A DNA stretch of 64,000 nt from Oceanicaulis sp. HLUCCA04 (GTDB lineage: Bacteria; Pseudomonadota; Alphaproteobacteria; Caulobacterales; Maricaulaceae). The translations under genes and the position numbers were made by a program. Positions within the stretch are counted from its first letter, which is position 1. Each line of letters begins with the position of its first letter. This document shows, piece by piece, positions 8,880 through 17,567 of this stretch. Location: positions 340,458 through 404,457 of the forward strand of contig LJSH01000002.1 in the NCBI GenBank assembly GCA_001314625.1. The letters run 5' to 3'. Below the pieces are notes generated by a model. That model was not told the origin of the DNA. It was given only the letters and a program-made list of their open reading frames with translations, and ran no database searches.

Positions 8880-10598
8880 ATGGTCAAACGTTTGGAACTG
8901 ACGCGCCGGGGCGCGCTGCTGGCGGCCGCCGGTGTGGGCGCAGGGCTGGGTGCGTGTTCCCAGGAGGCGGCACGCTTTGATCCGTTTCCCGTTCCCGATG
9001 GTCCGTTCAAGCATGGTGTAGCTTCGGGCGACCCGGACCAGACCAGTTTTGTCGTCTGGACAGCCGTCACAAGTGTTGGCGCGGGATATGCGGTAGAGCT
9101 GGAGCTGGCAACCGACGAAACATTCAACACGATCGTTGAAAGCCGCACCCTGACGCCGCGCGACGGCGTGATCCCGGTCGATGGCGCGATGCCGGTGAAG
9201 GCCCTGATCGAAGGACTGGAGCCGGGCCGCGCCTATTTCTACCGCTTCCGGTCTGGCGATGCTTTCTCGCCAGTCGGGCGGACCTGCACCCTGCCCGACG
9301 GGCCCGTTGAGCGTTTCCGTATCGCGGCGTTTTCCTGTTCCAACTATCCGTTCGGCTTCTTCAATGCTTACCGGGATGCCGCTGACCAGGGCGACTTCGA
9401 TCTGGTGGTGCATCTGGGCGATTATCTCTACGAATATGGCTATGGCGGCTACGGAACGGCTGATGCTGACCGTCTTTCGCGCATGCCCGACCCCATGCAC
9501 GAGATACTCACCGAAGAAGACTATGCCCGCCGCCACGCGCTCTACTGTTCCGATCCCGATCTGCAGGCGCTGAAAGCCTCTGCGCCCTGGATCCTGATCT
9601 GGGACGATCACGAGACGGCCAATGATGCGTGGAGCCAGGGCGCCGAAAATCATGATCCCGAAACCGAAGGTGACTGGATTACGCGCCGCGACAATGCCTT
9701 GCGCGCCTATCATGACTGGCTGCCGGTGCGCGAAGCTGAGCCCTTGCAGGCCCGCCACGGCGCGGTGGAGATTGGTGATCTGGCAACATTGATCTTTGTG
9801 GAAACACGCCTGACGGCCCGCACCGCCGAGCTGACGCTGGAATCGTTTCCCATCCCTGTGGAAGCCGATCCTGAAGACCCGGAAAACAGGGAAGCGGTGC
9901 AGCGCTGGCGCGACGAGGTGATCGGCGACCCGGACCGGCGCCTGATCGACGAGAATCAGCATGCCATGATCGCGCAGGCCATATCGGCCTCGGTGGAAGC
10001 AGGAAAGCCGTGGCGCATTATCGCCAATCAGGTGCTGATGGGACGGGTGGAAGCGCCCAATTATCTCACCCAGACGCCGCTCTGGCTGCGCACCTATATG
10101 CGCCTGCAAGGCGGCTTCAACTGGCATTTCGCCCAGCGCACCGCCCATGGGGTGCCGATGAATCTCGATAGCTGGGACGGCTTCCCGGTGGACCGCGAGC
10201 GGCTGTATGCGACGGTGCGAAACGCGGGCGGTGATATCGTGGTGCTCACCGGCGACACGCACAATACCTGGGTTTGCGACCTGCATGACGGGGACGGAAA
10301 CCGCATCGGCACCGAGTTTGGCGTGACATCTGTTACCAGCCCGTCGCCCTTTGAAACTGTCAACGCGCCAGGCGTGGATTTTGGCCAGATGGCCGAGGAC
10401 CGGAATGCCGAAGTCCTGCGCAACAACGCCTGGGACAAGGGCTATACCCGCCTGACTCTGACCCATGACGAACTCATCGCCGAGCAGATGGTGCTTTCGA
10501 CGGTCAAGGACCGCGAATTTACTACCCAGCCGGACGGGATTTGGCGTGTGCGCCCCGCCAATGGCGGGCCGGCCGCGCAGGTAGAACGTATCGGCTAG
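8880..10598 (+). CDS. phoD: PhoD-type alkaline phosphatase/phosphodiesterase, Tat-exported lipoprotein
   Basis: Hydrolyses phosphate mono- and diesters outside the cytoplasm. The 572-residue protein starts with a twin-arginine signal (LTRRGALLAAAG) that ends in a lipobox (LGAC), so it is probably Tat-exported and lipid-anchored. An N-terminal PhoD_N beta domain (about 38-135; FKHGVASGDPDQTSFVVWT) precedes the metallophosphatase domain with the metal-binding motifs FSCSNYP, VHLGDYLYEYG, LIWDDHETAND and VVLTGDTHNTW. The start ATG 8880 follows AGGGGAGG. PhoD enzymes commonly belong to the phosphate-starvation regulon; upstream, CTGTCAT (8824-8830) matches one Pho-box half-site, but a second half at the right spacing is not seen. 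Confidence 0.93.
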   Translation: MVKRLELTRRGALLAAAGVGAGLGACSQEAARFDPFPVPDGPFKHGVASGDPDQTSFVVWTAVTSVGAGYAVELELATDETFNTIVESRTLTPRDGVIPVDGAMPVKALIEGLEPGRAYFYRFRSGDAFSPVGRTCTLPDGPVERFRIAAFSCSNYPFGFFNAYRDAADQGDFDLVVHLGDYLYEYGYGGYGTADADRLSRMPDPMHEILTEEDYARRHALYCSDPDLQALKASAPWILIWDDHETANDAWSQGAENHDPETEGDWITRRDNALRAYHDWLPVREAEPLQARHGAVEIGDLATLIFVETRLTARTAELTLESFPIPVEADPEDPENREAVQRWRDEVIGDPDRRLIDENQHAMIAQAISASVEAGKPWRIIANQVLMGRVEAPNYLTQTPLWLRTYMRLQGGFNWHFAQRTAHGVPMNLDSWDGFPVDRERLYATVRNAGGDIVVLTGDTHNTWVCDLHDGDGNRIGTEFGVTSVTSPSPFETVNAPGVDFGQMAEDRNAEVLRNNAWDKGYTRLTLTHDELIAEQMVLSTVKDREFTTQPDGIWRVRPANGGPAAQVERIG

Positions 10599-10610
10599 CC
10601 TTAAACGTAA

Positions 10611-10635
10611 ACGGGCGGCCCGCAGGGCCGCCCGT
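10611..10635. terminator. Bidirectional hairpin between phoD and the DUF4168 gene
   Basis: Perfect 11-bp stem ACGGGCGGCCC with a 3-nt loop between two convergent genes. The T-run is poor on both sides (CAAAC on the plus strand, TTTACG on the minus strand), so termination may be partial. Confidence 0.6.
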
Positions 10636-10657
10636 CAAACGTCACGTGCCAGCGTGT

Positions 10658-11059
10658 CTACTGGGGCTGGCCGTTAGCCGCTTCGGCCTGCGCATTCACG
10701 CGCTCAGCCAGCTCGGGGTCCGACTGCAGTCCTGCGGCAATTGCGTTGTACTCCTCAACGCTCAGCCCGGACTGCTCGACGGCAGACAGCATCTGGGATT
10801 CGGCTTCCTGCTGGATGGCCATTGCGGCCTCTTCATCCTCGGCAGCCTCAAGTTGGGGCTGATAGGTCTGGGCGATCATGTTCACGCCCTGCGCCGCGGT
10901 GATGAAGGAGCTGATCTGCTCGTCGGTAACAGAAGCAGACTCCGCCGGAGCAGGCTGCTGCATCGCAGCGCCGCCCTCTTGTGCAAGAGCGGCGGGCGCG
11001 GCGGCACCAGCGGCGAGCATGGTGGACGCCAGTATGGCGGTGAGGAACGATTTTTTCAT
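10658..11059 (-). CDS. Secreted DUF4168-like protein
   Basis: A 133-residue protein with a clear signal peptide (MKKSFLTAILASTMLAAGAA ending in AALAQ). The mature part, from about residue 28, is helical and acidic, with VTDEQISSFITAAQGVNMIA followed by AAMAIQQEAESQMLSAVEQS, the two-helix layout of DUF4168 proteins. Function unknown; family members are periplasmic or surface-exposed. The start ATG 11059 follows GGGAAAGGAT. Its leader contains the interlocked inverted repeats described separately, so expression may be controlled after initiation. Convergent with phoD. Confidence 0.75.
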   Translation of the reverse strand: MKKSFLTAILASTMLAAGAAAPAALAQEGGAAMQQPAPAESASVTDEQISSFITAAQGVNMIAQTYQPQLEAAEDEEAAMAIQQEAESQMLSAVEQSGLSVEEYNAIAAGLQSDPELAERVNAQAEAANGQPQ

Positions 11060-11117
11060 GGACAGATCCTTTCCCAGTTGCGGAGAAATAAAACGCTTCA
11101 TTGCGCTGTGTATAACG

Positions 11118-11165
11118 GGAACGATTGGGGTGATAACATCGTTCCGGAAAAATATCACCCCCAAT
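11118..11165 (-). promoter_or_regulatory. Interlocked inverted repeats (possible pseudoknot) in the DUF4168 leader
   Basis: Two inverted repeats interleave. Stem A: ATTGGGGTGATA (11124-11135) pairs with TATCACCCCCAAT (11153-11165), 12 pairs with one bulged base. Stem B: GGAACGAT (11118-11125) pairs with ATCGTTCC (11138-11145), 8 perfect pairs. One arm of each lies inside the loop of the other, and arms A and B share two bases, so the RNA could form either hairpin or an H-type pseudoknot. It sits 59-106 nt upstream of the DUF4168 start on the transcribed strand. A protein operator with two overlapping dyads is the alternative reading. Confidence 0.5.
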
Positions 11166-11200
11166 ACTGCAACAGAGTCGGATACGCGAAAGGCCGGATA

Positions 11201-11300
11201 CCTATTACAAAACTGTTATATATTTTATTTGAAATGATGTTCAATTATATTATAATGCATCAATTAATATAAAAGTGTTATTAGTAAAATGCTATTATAC
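11201..11300. other. AT-rich island, 18% G+C over 100 bp
   Basis: Only 18 of 100 bases are G or C, in a chromosome near 60-65% GC. It contains several TATAAT-like words on both strands and no open frame of note. It may hold the promoter for the DUF4168 gene, a nucleoid-protein site, or a recombination scar. Confidence 0.6.
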
Positions 11301-11397
11301 AAGCCAATGTCTCGGCCGGTTACGAGCGATTCCTCTCGGTTGCCGGTGAAGCGCGCGGCATGAGCCGGAATCCGCGCACGGCCTGCCGGGCAATGGG

Positions 11398-11502
11398 TTG
11401 CTGGCGCAGATTGTGGGCCGGACAGCCGAAGAGGCGCGCGCGGTTGATCTGATGGGCCGGTATGCCATCTGCCCGGAGTGCCCGGTTCTGGCTGTGCGCT
11501 GA
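11398..11502 (+). pseudogene. Possible remnant or very small protein with a CPEC motif
   Basis: The plus-strand frame is open from 11350 to TGA 11502; from TTG 11398 it encodes 34 residues ending DLMGRYAICPECPVLAVR. The coding-like composition, the CxxC pair and a strong plus-strand terminator 9 nt after the stop suggest the 3' end of a real or former gene. No good start or ribosome site is visible, and the frame is closed by a TGA at 11347-11349. I do not recognise the protein family. Confidence 0.3.
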
Positions 11503-11510
11503 CGTGAAAG

Positions 11511-11547
11511 GCCCCGGATGACCTAAATCATCCGGGGCTTTTCTTTT
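11511..11547 (+). terminator. Strong rho-independent terminator
   Basis: Perfect 11-bp stem GCCCCGGATGA / TCATCCGGGGC with a 6-nt loop and TTTTCTTTT on the plus strand. The minus-strand side (after folE) has only CTTTC, so it mainly serves a plus-strand transcript that ends at 11502. Confidence 0.8.
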
Positions 11548-11577
11548 ATGCCGGGCTCGCGCCCGCGCCTGCAAATT

Positions 11578-12213
11578 CTAGCGTTTGGACTGCTCACACA
11601 GGCGCATGAAGCGCTCGCGCAGTTCGCCATTGGCCTTGAACTCACCGGTGAACGTTGTGGTGATGGTAGAGACGTGCGGATGGTGCACGCCGCGTGTCGT
11701 CATGCACTGGTGTTTGGCATCGACAAACACCGCAACCCCGCGCGGTGCCATCGCATCATTGATGGCATCGGCGATCTGGGCGGTCATCGTCTCTTGCGTC
11801 TGCAGGCGCTTGGAGAAAGCCTCGACCACCTTGGCGATCTTCGAAATTCCGACCACCGCACGGTCCGGCAGATAGGCCACGCAGGCCGTGCCCAGGATCG
11901 GAGCCATGTGGTGCTCGCAATGGCTCTCCACATCAATATGGGTGAGCATGACCATGTCGTCATAGCCCTGCACATCCTCAAAGCGTTTGCCGAGGATTTT
12001 ACCGGGATCTTCGTGATAGCCGCGGAACCATTCCTTGTAGGCTTTCACAACGCGCGAAGGCGTTTCGATCAGGCCTTCGCGGCGTGGATCGTCGCCCGCC
12101 CAGCGCAGAAGCGTGCGAACAGCCTCCTCGGCTTCCTCGCGGGTCGGCGGCTGAACAGGTTCAAGTGTTTCGGCGGCAGAGCCGAGGGTCGTATTTTTCA
12201 CAATCGCGTCCAT
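11578..12213 (-). CDS. folE: GTP cyclohydrolase I
   Basis: Converts GTP to 7,8-dihydroneopterin triphosphate, the first step of folate (and queuosine precursor) synthesis. 211 residues with the type I core: [17 protein letters not shown], the zinc and active-site segment [25 protein letters not shown] (written here in parts), [17 protein letters not shown] and the second metal cysteine in [12 protein letters not shown]. The start ATG 12213 follows GAAAGGATCC; the upstream open frame has no conserved sequence. Divergent from cysS across a 317-bp gap. Confidence 0.95.
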   Translation of the reverse strand: MDAIVKNTTLGSAAETLEPVQPPTREEAEEAVRTLLRWAGDDPRREGLIETPSRVVKAYKEWFRGYHEDPGKILGKRFEDVQGYDDMVMLTHIDVESHCEHHMAPILGTACVAYLPDRAVVGISKIAKVVEAFSKRLQTQETMTAQIADAINDAMAPRGVAVFVDAKHQCMTTRGVHHPHVSTITTTFTGEFKANGELRERFMRLCEQSKR

Positions 12214-12530
12214 GAAGGGCGGATCCTTTCGTTGTCGGGTCCCGGTCTTGCCTTGCGGCAGGGCCGGTATAGTGCCGGTTTCCGGATCCAGCGGCGGGGC
12301 GGGCCGTTGGAAGGCCCTTTTTACATGCTCCAGCGCCGGGTTCTTTGCAGTCCGGTGGAAAAGGCAATCCTTTCCCGGCGGCTGCGGTCGATATATGGCG
12401 GCTGTTCGCGGTGTCCACTGCGTCAAGTCGCCTTTTTGTATGTAGCGTGGCCATCACGCTGTCACAAGTATGTGTCCCCTGCAGTGCTTTGGGGCTGCGT
12501 GATGCCCGTGCTTGGGCTACATAGCCGCTC
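12214..12530. other. Intergenic region between folE and cysS
   Basis: 317 bp without a convincing gene. The one feature I see is a small plus-strand hairpin, GGGCC (12301-12305) with GGCCC (12313-12317) followed by TTTTT, which resembles a terminator or attenuator upstream of cysS. No T-box specifier or other known riboswitch core was recognised. Promoters for both divergent genes must lie here. Confidence 0.5.
12301..12322 (+). terminator. Weak terminator/attenuator-like hairpin upstream of cysS
   Basis: 5-bp GC stem with a 7-nt loop and a five-T tail, 209 nt before the cysS start. It would end transcripts coming from upstream or attenuate cysS; no leader peptide is apparent. Confidence 0.3.
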
Positions 12531-13928
<1,398 letters not shown>

Positions 13929-13936
13929 GCCCCGGC

Positions 13937-14371
13937 ATGACGCCCGACCCGTACTCACGCGATGTTATCGCGCTGGCCGCCTCCATCCCGCATCTTCGCA
14001 GGCTGGACGCACCGCAGGCCAGCGTGCGCAAGGTGTCACGCCTGTGCGGCTCTGAAATCACGCTGGACATGAACCTTGCCGATGGCCGTGTCAGCGAGAT
14101 CGGCTGGGATGTCTCGGCCTGCGCGCTGGGCCAGTCCTCGGCCAGCATTCTGGGCAATATCGTGATTGGGGCTGACCGGGCCATGCTCGTCGAGGGGCTG
14201 GACACGCTCAACGATCTGCTCAAAGGCATTCCGGTAGCGGACGATAGTCCGTTTGCAGCCCTTCGGGTGCTTGAACCTGCGTCGGCCTATCCGGCGCGCC
14301 ATGGGTCCATCCGCCTTGCCTTCGAGGCGGCGCTCGAAGCGTTCGACAGCGCTGCTGCCAGCGCAGACTGA
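13937..14371 (+). CDS. NifU/IscU-like iron-sulfur scaffold lacking the third cysteine
   Basis: A 144-residue protein of the IscU/NifU N-terminal fold. C37 (SRLCGSE) and C62 (SACALGQSSASI) fall where the first two cluster cysteines of IscU occur. The third conserved cysteine (the CS of IscU KxHCSxLA) is replaced: the aligned stretch reads RHGSIRLAFEAAL. The aspartate after the first Cys-Gly is serine (S39). With only two thiols it may not assemble clusters as IscU does and could instead be a carrier or regulator. Shorter divergent members like this occur widely in alphaproteobacteria. It directly follows cysS and precedes yidD by 12 bp. Confidence 0.8.
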   Translation: MTPDPYSRDVIALAASIPHLRRLDAPQASVRKVSRLCGSEITLDMNLADGRVSEIGWDVSACALGQSSASILGNIVIGADRAMLVEGLDTLNDLLKGIPVADDSPFAALRVLEPASAYPARHGSIRLAFEAALEAFDSAAASAD

Positions 14372-14383
14372 TCCATAGCTGTC

Positions 14384-14704
14384 ATGTGTTGTCAGAAAAA
14401 AAATCCCCTGACTCCAACGAAGTGGATTGGAATCGCGGCCATCTACGCCTACAGGTGGACGTTGTCGCCAATCTTTTATGCACTGGGCGTAAGGTGCCGC
14501 CATGAGCCAAGCTGTTCGCTCTACGCAATAGACGCGGTTCAGGCGCAGGGGCTTTGGCGCGGGGGGTGGTTGTCACTGGGCCGTATCGGCCGGTGCCGGC
14601 CGGGAGGCACGCACGGGTATGATCCGGCGCCGCAACAGCGGACGGGCGCACCTTGGTGGAAAATCTGGGCTTTCCGGGGAACACCCGGTCCGGCACCGGA
14701 GTAG
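14384..14704 (+). CDS. yidD: Membrane protein insertion efficiency factor YidD
   Basis: Helps YidC/Sec insert inner-membrane proteins. The 106-residue frame contains the whole YidD signature: IYAYRWTLSPIFYALGVRCR, EPSCSLYAIDAVQAQG, then LGRIGRCRPGGTHGYDPAP, matching the family pattern CSxYAxxA...GxxxGxxL...RxxRCxPxxxxGxDPVP. About 20 residues on either side are less conserved. The ribosome site before ATG 14384 is weak and translation may be coupled to the gene 12 bp upstream. Confidence 0.88.
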   Translation: MCCQKKNPLTPTKWIGIAAIYAYRWTLSPIFYALGVRCRHEPSCSLYAIDAVQAQGLWRGGWLSLGRIGRCRPGGTHGYDPAPQQRTGAPWWKIWAFRGTPGPAPE

Positions 14705-14737
14705 ATGAGTTGATAGAGCAGTCGACGAGGGATCGTG

Positions 14738-15673
14738 ATGAGTTCGGGGGGGCGCATAAGCGCGGTAATGGTCAGTTACAGGACCGGGCCGGTCCTTTTT
14801 GACTCGATCCGCTCGGTCTTGAGCGACCCTGACATCCACGAGCTCGTGCTCGTCAATCACGATAATCCGACCAATGTCACTGTTCGTCTGGACACGATGG
14901 CGGCCGCCGAGCCGCGGCTGAATGTCATCCACACCGGCGCTAATCTGGGCTTTGGACGCGGGTGCAATATCGGCACGCGTGCGGCGACGGGCGATTACGT
15001 ATTGCTGCTCAACCCGGATACGCTGATCGCGCGCGGCGCCGCCCGGATCATGGTCTCCACCGCGCAGACCCTGCCGCCGGTCTCGATAGTCGGTGCCCGT
15101 ATTCTGAATACGGACGGCACCGAGCAGCGTGGCGGCCGCCGTGGCGGCCTCACCTTGATGTCGGCCTTGCTCAGCTTTTCCGGCCTTGCGCGTATCCTGC
15201 CCGGTGTTCGTGACTTTCACCGCGAGCAAGAGCCTGTGCCATCAGGCCCGGTGGAGGCTCCCTCGGTGTCCGGCGCGGCCATGCTGATGAGCCGCGAGAC
15301 CTTCCGAAAATTGAACGGCTTTGACGAACGCTATTTTCTCCATGTGGAGGATATCGATATCTGCGAGCGCGCGCGCCGGATGGGCGGCCAGGTCGTTTTT
15401 GATCCGCGCGCAGCCTTTGTTCACGTGGGCTCGACCAGCTCGGCAAATATCCTCCTGGTCGAGTGGCACAAGGCCAGAGGACTGAACCTGTTCTTCCGCA
15501 CCTATTCGGGCCCTGCCGGCCAATTGGCCCTGGTGGTGGCTGGCCCGCTGATGACCATGGCCCTGCTGGGCCGCGCGCTGCTGATCCGTGCCAGCGTGCG
15601 CATGTCACAGGCCCGCAGCCGCATGCGCGCCCGGATGCGGCTGGCACAGAAGCGGCGCAACGCTGGCGATTAG
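14738..15673 (+). CDS. Glycosyltransferase family 2 protein
   Basis: Transfers a sugar from a nucleotide sugar, probably in exopolysaccharide or O-antigen synthesis. 311 residues, GT-A fold: SAVMVSYRTGP at the N-terminus, GANLGFGRGCNIG, the DXD-type motif LLLNPDT (about 89-95), and the acceptor segment GAAMLMSRETFRKLNGFDERYFLHVEDIDICERAR in parts, typical of rhamnosyltransferase-like GT2 enzymes. A hydrophobic stretch near residues 264-288 may anchor the C-terminus. ATG 14738 is preferred over GTG 14735 because AGGG lies 6 nt from it. No other polysaccharide genes are adjacent. The stop overlaps the convergent lyase stop. Confidence 0.85.
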   Translation: MSSGGRISAVMVSYRTGPVLFDSIRSVLSDPDIHELVLVNHDNPTNVTVRLDTMAAAEPRLNVIHTGANLGFGRGCNIGTRAATGDYVLLLNPDTLIARGAARIMVSTAQTLPPVSIVGARILNTDGTEQRGGRRGGLTLMSALLSFSGLARILPGVRDFHREQEPVPSGPVEAPSVSGAAMLMSRETFRKLNGFDERYFLHVEDIDICERARRMGGQVVFDPRAAFVHVGSTSSANILLVEWHKARGLNLFFRTYSGPAGQLALVVAGPLMTMALLGRALLIRASVRMSQARSRMRARMRLAQKRRNAGD

Positions 15674-16578
15674 CTGTCAGCTGAAGGAAAGCCGCCCGCT
15701 TTCGACAGCGCCGACTGAACCGGGTGTTTGAGAGCGGTTTTCTCCAGCCAGTGCGCCACCGCGATCATGCGATCAAGATCGATGCCGGTACTGAACCCGC
15801 CCCGTTCCAGCATGTAGACGACGTCTTCCGTGGCCACATTTCCGGTTGCTCTGGGCGCAAACGGGCAGCCGCCAATACCACCTGCCGAGGCATCGATAAT
15901 GGTCACGCCCGACTGTACGGCGGCATGGATATTGGCCAGCGCCGTGTTGCGCGTGTTGTGAAAATGCAGGCGCAGCCGCACATCTGGCGCGGCGTCGCGC
16001 ACAATGCGGATTGCGCGCTCGACATCCCAGGGCGTGGCCACCCCGATGGTATCGCCCAGCGCAAACTCCGTCACCCCCGCTGCTGCCGCGCGTGCTGCCA
16101 GCATACCGAGAATGGCGGGATCAACCTCGCCATCGAACGGATCGCCGAATGCTACGGATACCGTGGCCGATAGCGGTATCTGCGCATCGTGGGCCAGTAT
16201 CGCGATGCGGTCGAGCAGATCGGCCGTTTCCTCGGGCGTCGCGTTCTGGTTGGCCTTGCCGAACCCGGCAGATGCAACCAGCACATAGTTGATCTCGTCG
16301 CAGCGCGACTCGATGGCCCGGCGCATGCCGCGCTCGTTCAGTGCCAGACCGATATAGGAGACACCCCGATCGCGCGGGACGACCGCCATGATCCCGGCAG
16401 AGTCGGCCATGGCGGGCACCAGCTTGGGATGCACAAAGCTGGCCGCTTCCATACGCTTCACACCGGCGGCTATCAGCCTGTCGATAAAGTCCAGCTTGAC
16501 CGGCGTATCCAGCAAGGTGGCGTCATTTTGCAGGCCGTCACGCGGACCGACTTCGACGATCTCGATAGTCCGGCTCAT
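15670..16578 (-). CDS. mvaB: Hydroxymethylglutaryl-CoA lyase
   Basis: Cleaves HMG-CoA to acetyl-CoA and acetoacetate, the last step of leucine catabolism. 302 residues with the DRE-TIM barrel start VEVGPRDGLQND (Arg and Asp catalytic) and the diagnostic active-site loop GGIGGCPFAPRATGNVATED, which carries the catalytic cysteine. The start ATG 16578 follows AGGAGCCTGCCG; the open frame beyond it lacks family sequence. None of the other leucine-degradation genes (liuABD) lie alongside, so it is a detached member of the pathway. Confidence 0.93.
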   Translation of the reverse strand: MSRTIEIVEVGPRDGLQNDATLLDTPVKLDFIDRLIAAGVKRMEAASFVHPKLVPAMADSAGIMAVVPRDRGVSYIGLALNERGMRRAIESRCDEINYVLVASAGFGKANQNATPEETADLLDRIAILAHDAQIPLSATVSVAFGDPFDGEVDPAILGMLAARAAAAGVTEFALGDTIGVATPWDVERAIRIVRDAAPDVRLRLHFHNTRNTALANIHAAVQSGVTIIDASAGGIGGCPFAPRATGNVATEDVVYMLERGGFSTGIDLDRMIAVAHWLEKTALKHPVQSALSKAGGFPSADS

Positions 16579-16994
16579 CGGCAGGCTCCTTGAATGGATG
16601 AGCGCGATCTGTGCGCCCCATGTGCAAAGATGTGGCGCGTCCGCGTGAAAAGTTAAAGCCTTCAATCGCACGCCGCGCGCCAGGCGGAGGCAATATTTGC
16701 GTGACGGCTCGGCGCGCAGGCCATGATCGTGTGAGCCATCAGCAACGCCCGGCCGCAAAATCGGCGAATTGGAATATTGGGCGTCTTTTTGCCTTTATCG
16801 GTGATATGGTAGATAGGATGCGGTCTGGTTACCGCTCGAAACAGACCGGCAGCAACGGATTATTCCCGTCGGCGGCCGGCAGTTTGCAGGTGAGGAGAAG
16901 CGCCATGCCAACAGGTGCAGGTAGCGGTGTATTCATGGGTGTCCAGGCGGCAAACCGCCGCCGTGGAGGCAATTCGGCAAAGAGGGGAGTTTCC
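16579..16994. other. Intergenic region upstream of the small membrane protein
   Basis: 416 bp without a convincing gene. An ATG at 16905 with a very good ribosome site (GAGGAG) is in frame with the next gene, but the 30 codons between have about 50% GC at third positions and include AGG and GGA, unlike real genes here. The stretch near 16800-16830 (GATATGGTAGATAGGATG) is promoter-like but not assignable. Confidence 0.5.
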
Positions 16995-17408
16995 GTGTTT
17001 AGCATTTTTCCCAAACTGATCATTCCAATGGTGATCTATGCGGTCATCGCGTTTATCGGCGGTGCAGACACTGTCGCCGCACGTCTGGCAGATCCCTTGT
17101 TCGAAATCGGCATGATGTCAGGTGCCACATGGGGGCTCACCCCCGGCGACCTGATCCTGATGGTCGCCCTGTTTTTCCTGTTTATCGAAATCGTGAAATC
17201 GTCGGACACAGGAACGGCCTCGATCATCAATCACGGCATGTCGATGCTGGTGTTTGTGATCGGTCTCGTCCTGTTCCTGCTGGTCGGCCAGTTTGCGACC
17301 TCGGTTTTCTTCCTTCTGACCGTCATGGCGCTGCTCGATACCGTGGCAGGCTTTGTCGTCACCATCGTCTCGGCCCGCCGCGACCTGGCGGTTGGCGGAG
17401 AAGCCTGA
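16995..17408 (+). CDS. Small polytopic membrane protein, unknown function
   Basis: 137 residues from GTG 16995, preceded by AGAGGGGAG. Four hydrophobic segments are visible: IIPMVIYAVIAFIGG near the N-terminus, LILMVALFFLFIEIV, MSMLVFVIGLVLFLLVG and VFFLLTVMALLDTVAGFVV. A short polar loop KSSDTGTASIINHG lies between helices 2 and 3. I do not recognise the family. An in-frame ATG at 16905 would add 30 residues. Followed by a good terminator, so a single-gene unit. Confidence 0.7.
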   Translation: MFSIFPKLIIPMVIYAVIAFIGGADTVAARLADPLFEIGMMSGATWGLTPGDLILMVALFFLFIEIVKSSDTGTASIINHGMSMLVFVIGLVLFLLVGQFATSVFFLLTVMALLDTVAGFVVTIVSARRDLAVGGEA

Positions 17409-17435
17409 CGCGTTGACGGCACTGAATGTGTGAAA

Positions 17436-17464
17436 GGCCGCTCCGGTAACCGGGGCGGCCTTTT
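17436..17464 (+). terminator. Rho-independent terminator
   Basis: GGCCGCTCCGG pairs with CCGGGGCGGCC (one mismatch) around a 3-nt loop, followed by TTTT. It lies 28 nt after the membrane-protein stop. Confidence 0.8.
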
Positions 17465-17489
17465 GCTGACGCGGACAGACAAACCCCGA

Positions 17490-17567
17490 TCAGAGCAGCA
17501 GGAAGAAAACGCCCAGCGCCAGCGCGCCGTCGGTCAGGCGCAGCATGAAGGGTTCGGCCCGGCTCAT
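17490..17567 (-). CDS. Possible 25-residue membrane peptide
   Basis: ATG 17567 overlaps the TGA of the preceding minus-strand gene as ATGA. The product has a short charged start (MSRAEPFMLR) and a C-terminal hydrophobic tail (ALALGVFFLLL). The coupling geometry and high GC3 favour translation; the tiny size and lack of recognisable homologs argue for caution. Confidence 0.35.
   Translation of the reverse strand: MSRAEPFMLRLTDGALALGVFFLLL

Noticed and set aside
7746-10466. Very long minus-strand open frame under the TonB receptor and phoD
   Set aside because: Two strongly supported plus-strand genes cover the same bases; the opposite frame is an artefact of high GC third positions and has no family motifs.
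16905-16994. Upstream start for the small membrane protein
   Set aside because: Despite a good ribosome site, these codons have about 50% GC3 and rare codons, unlike the rest of the gene.
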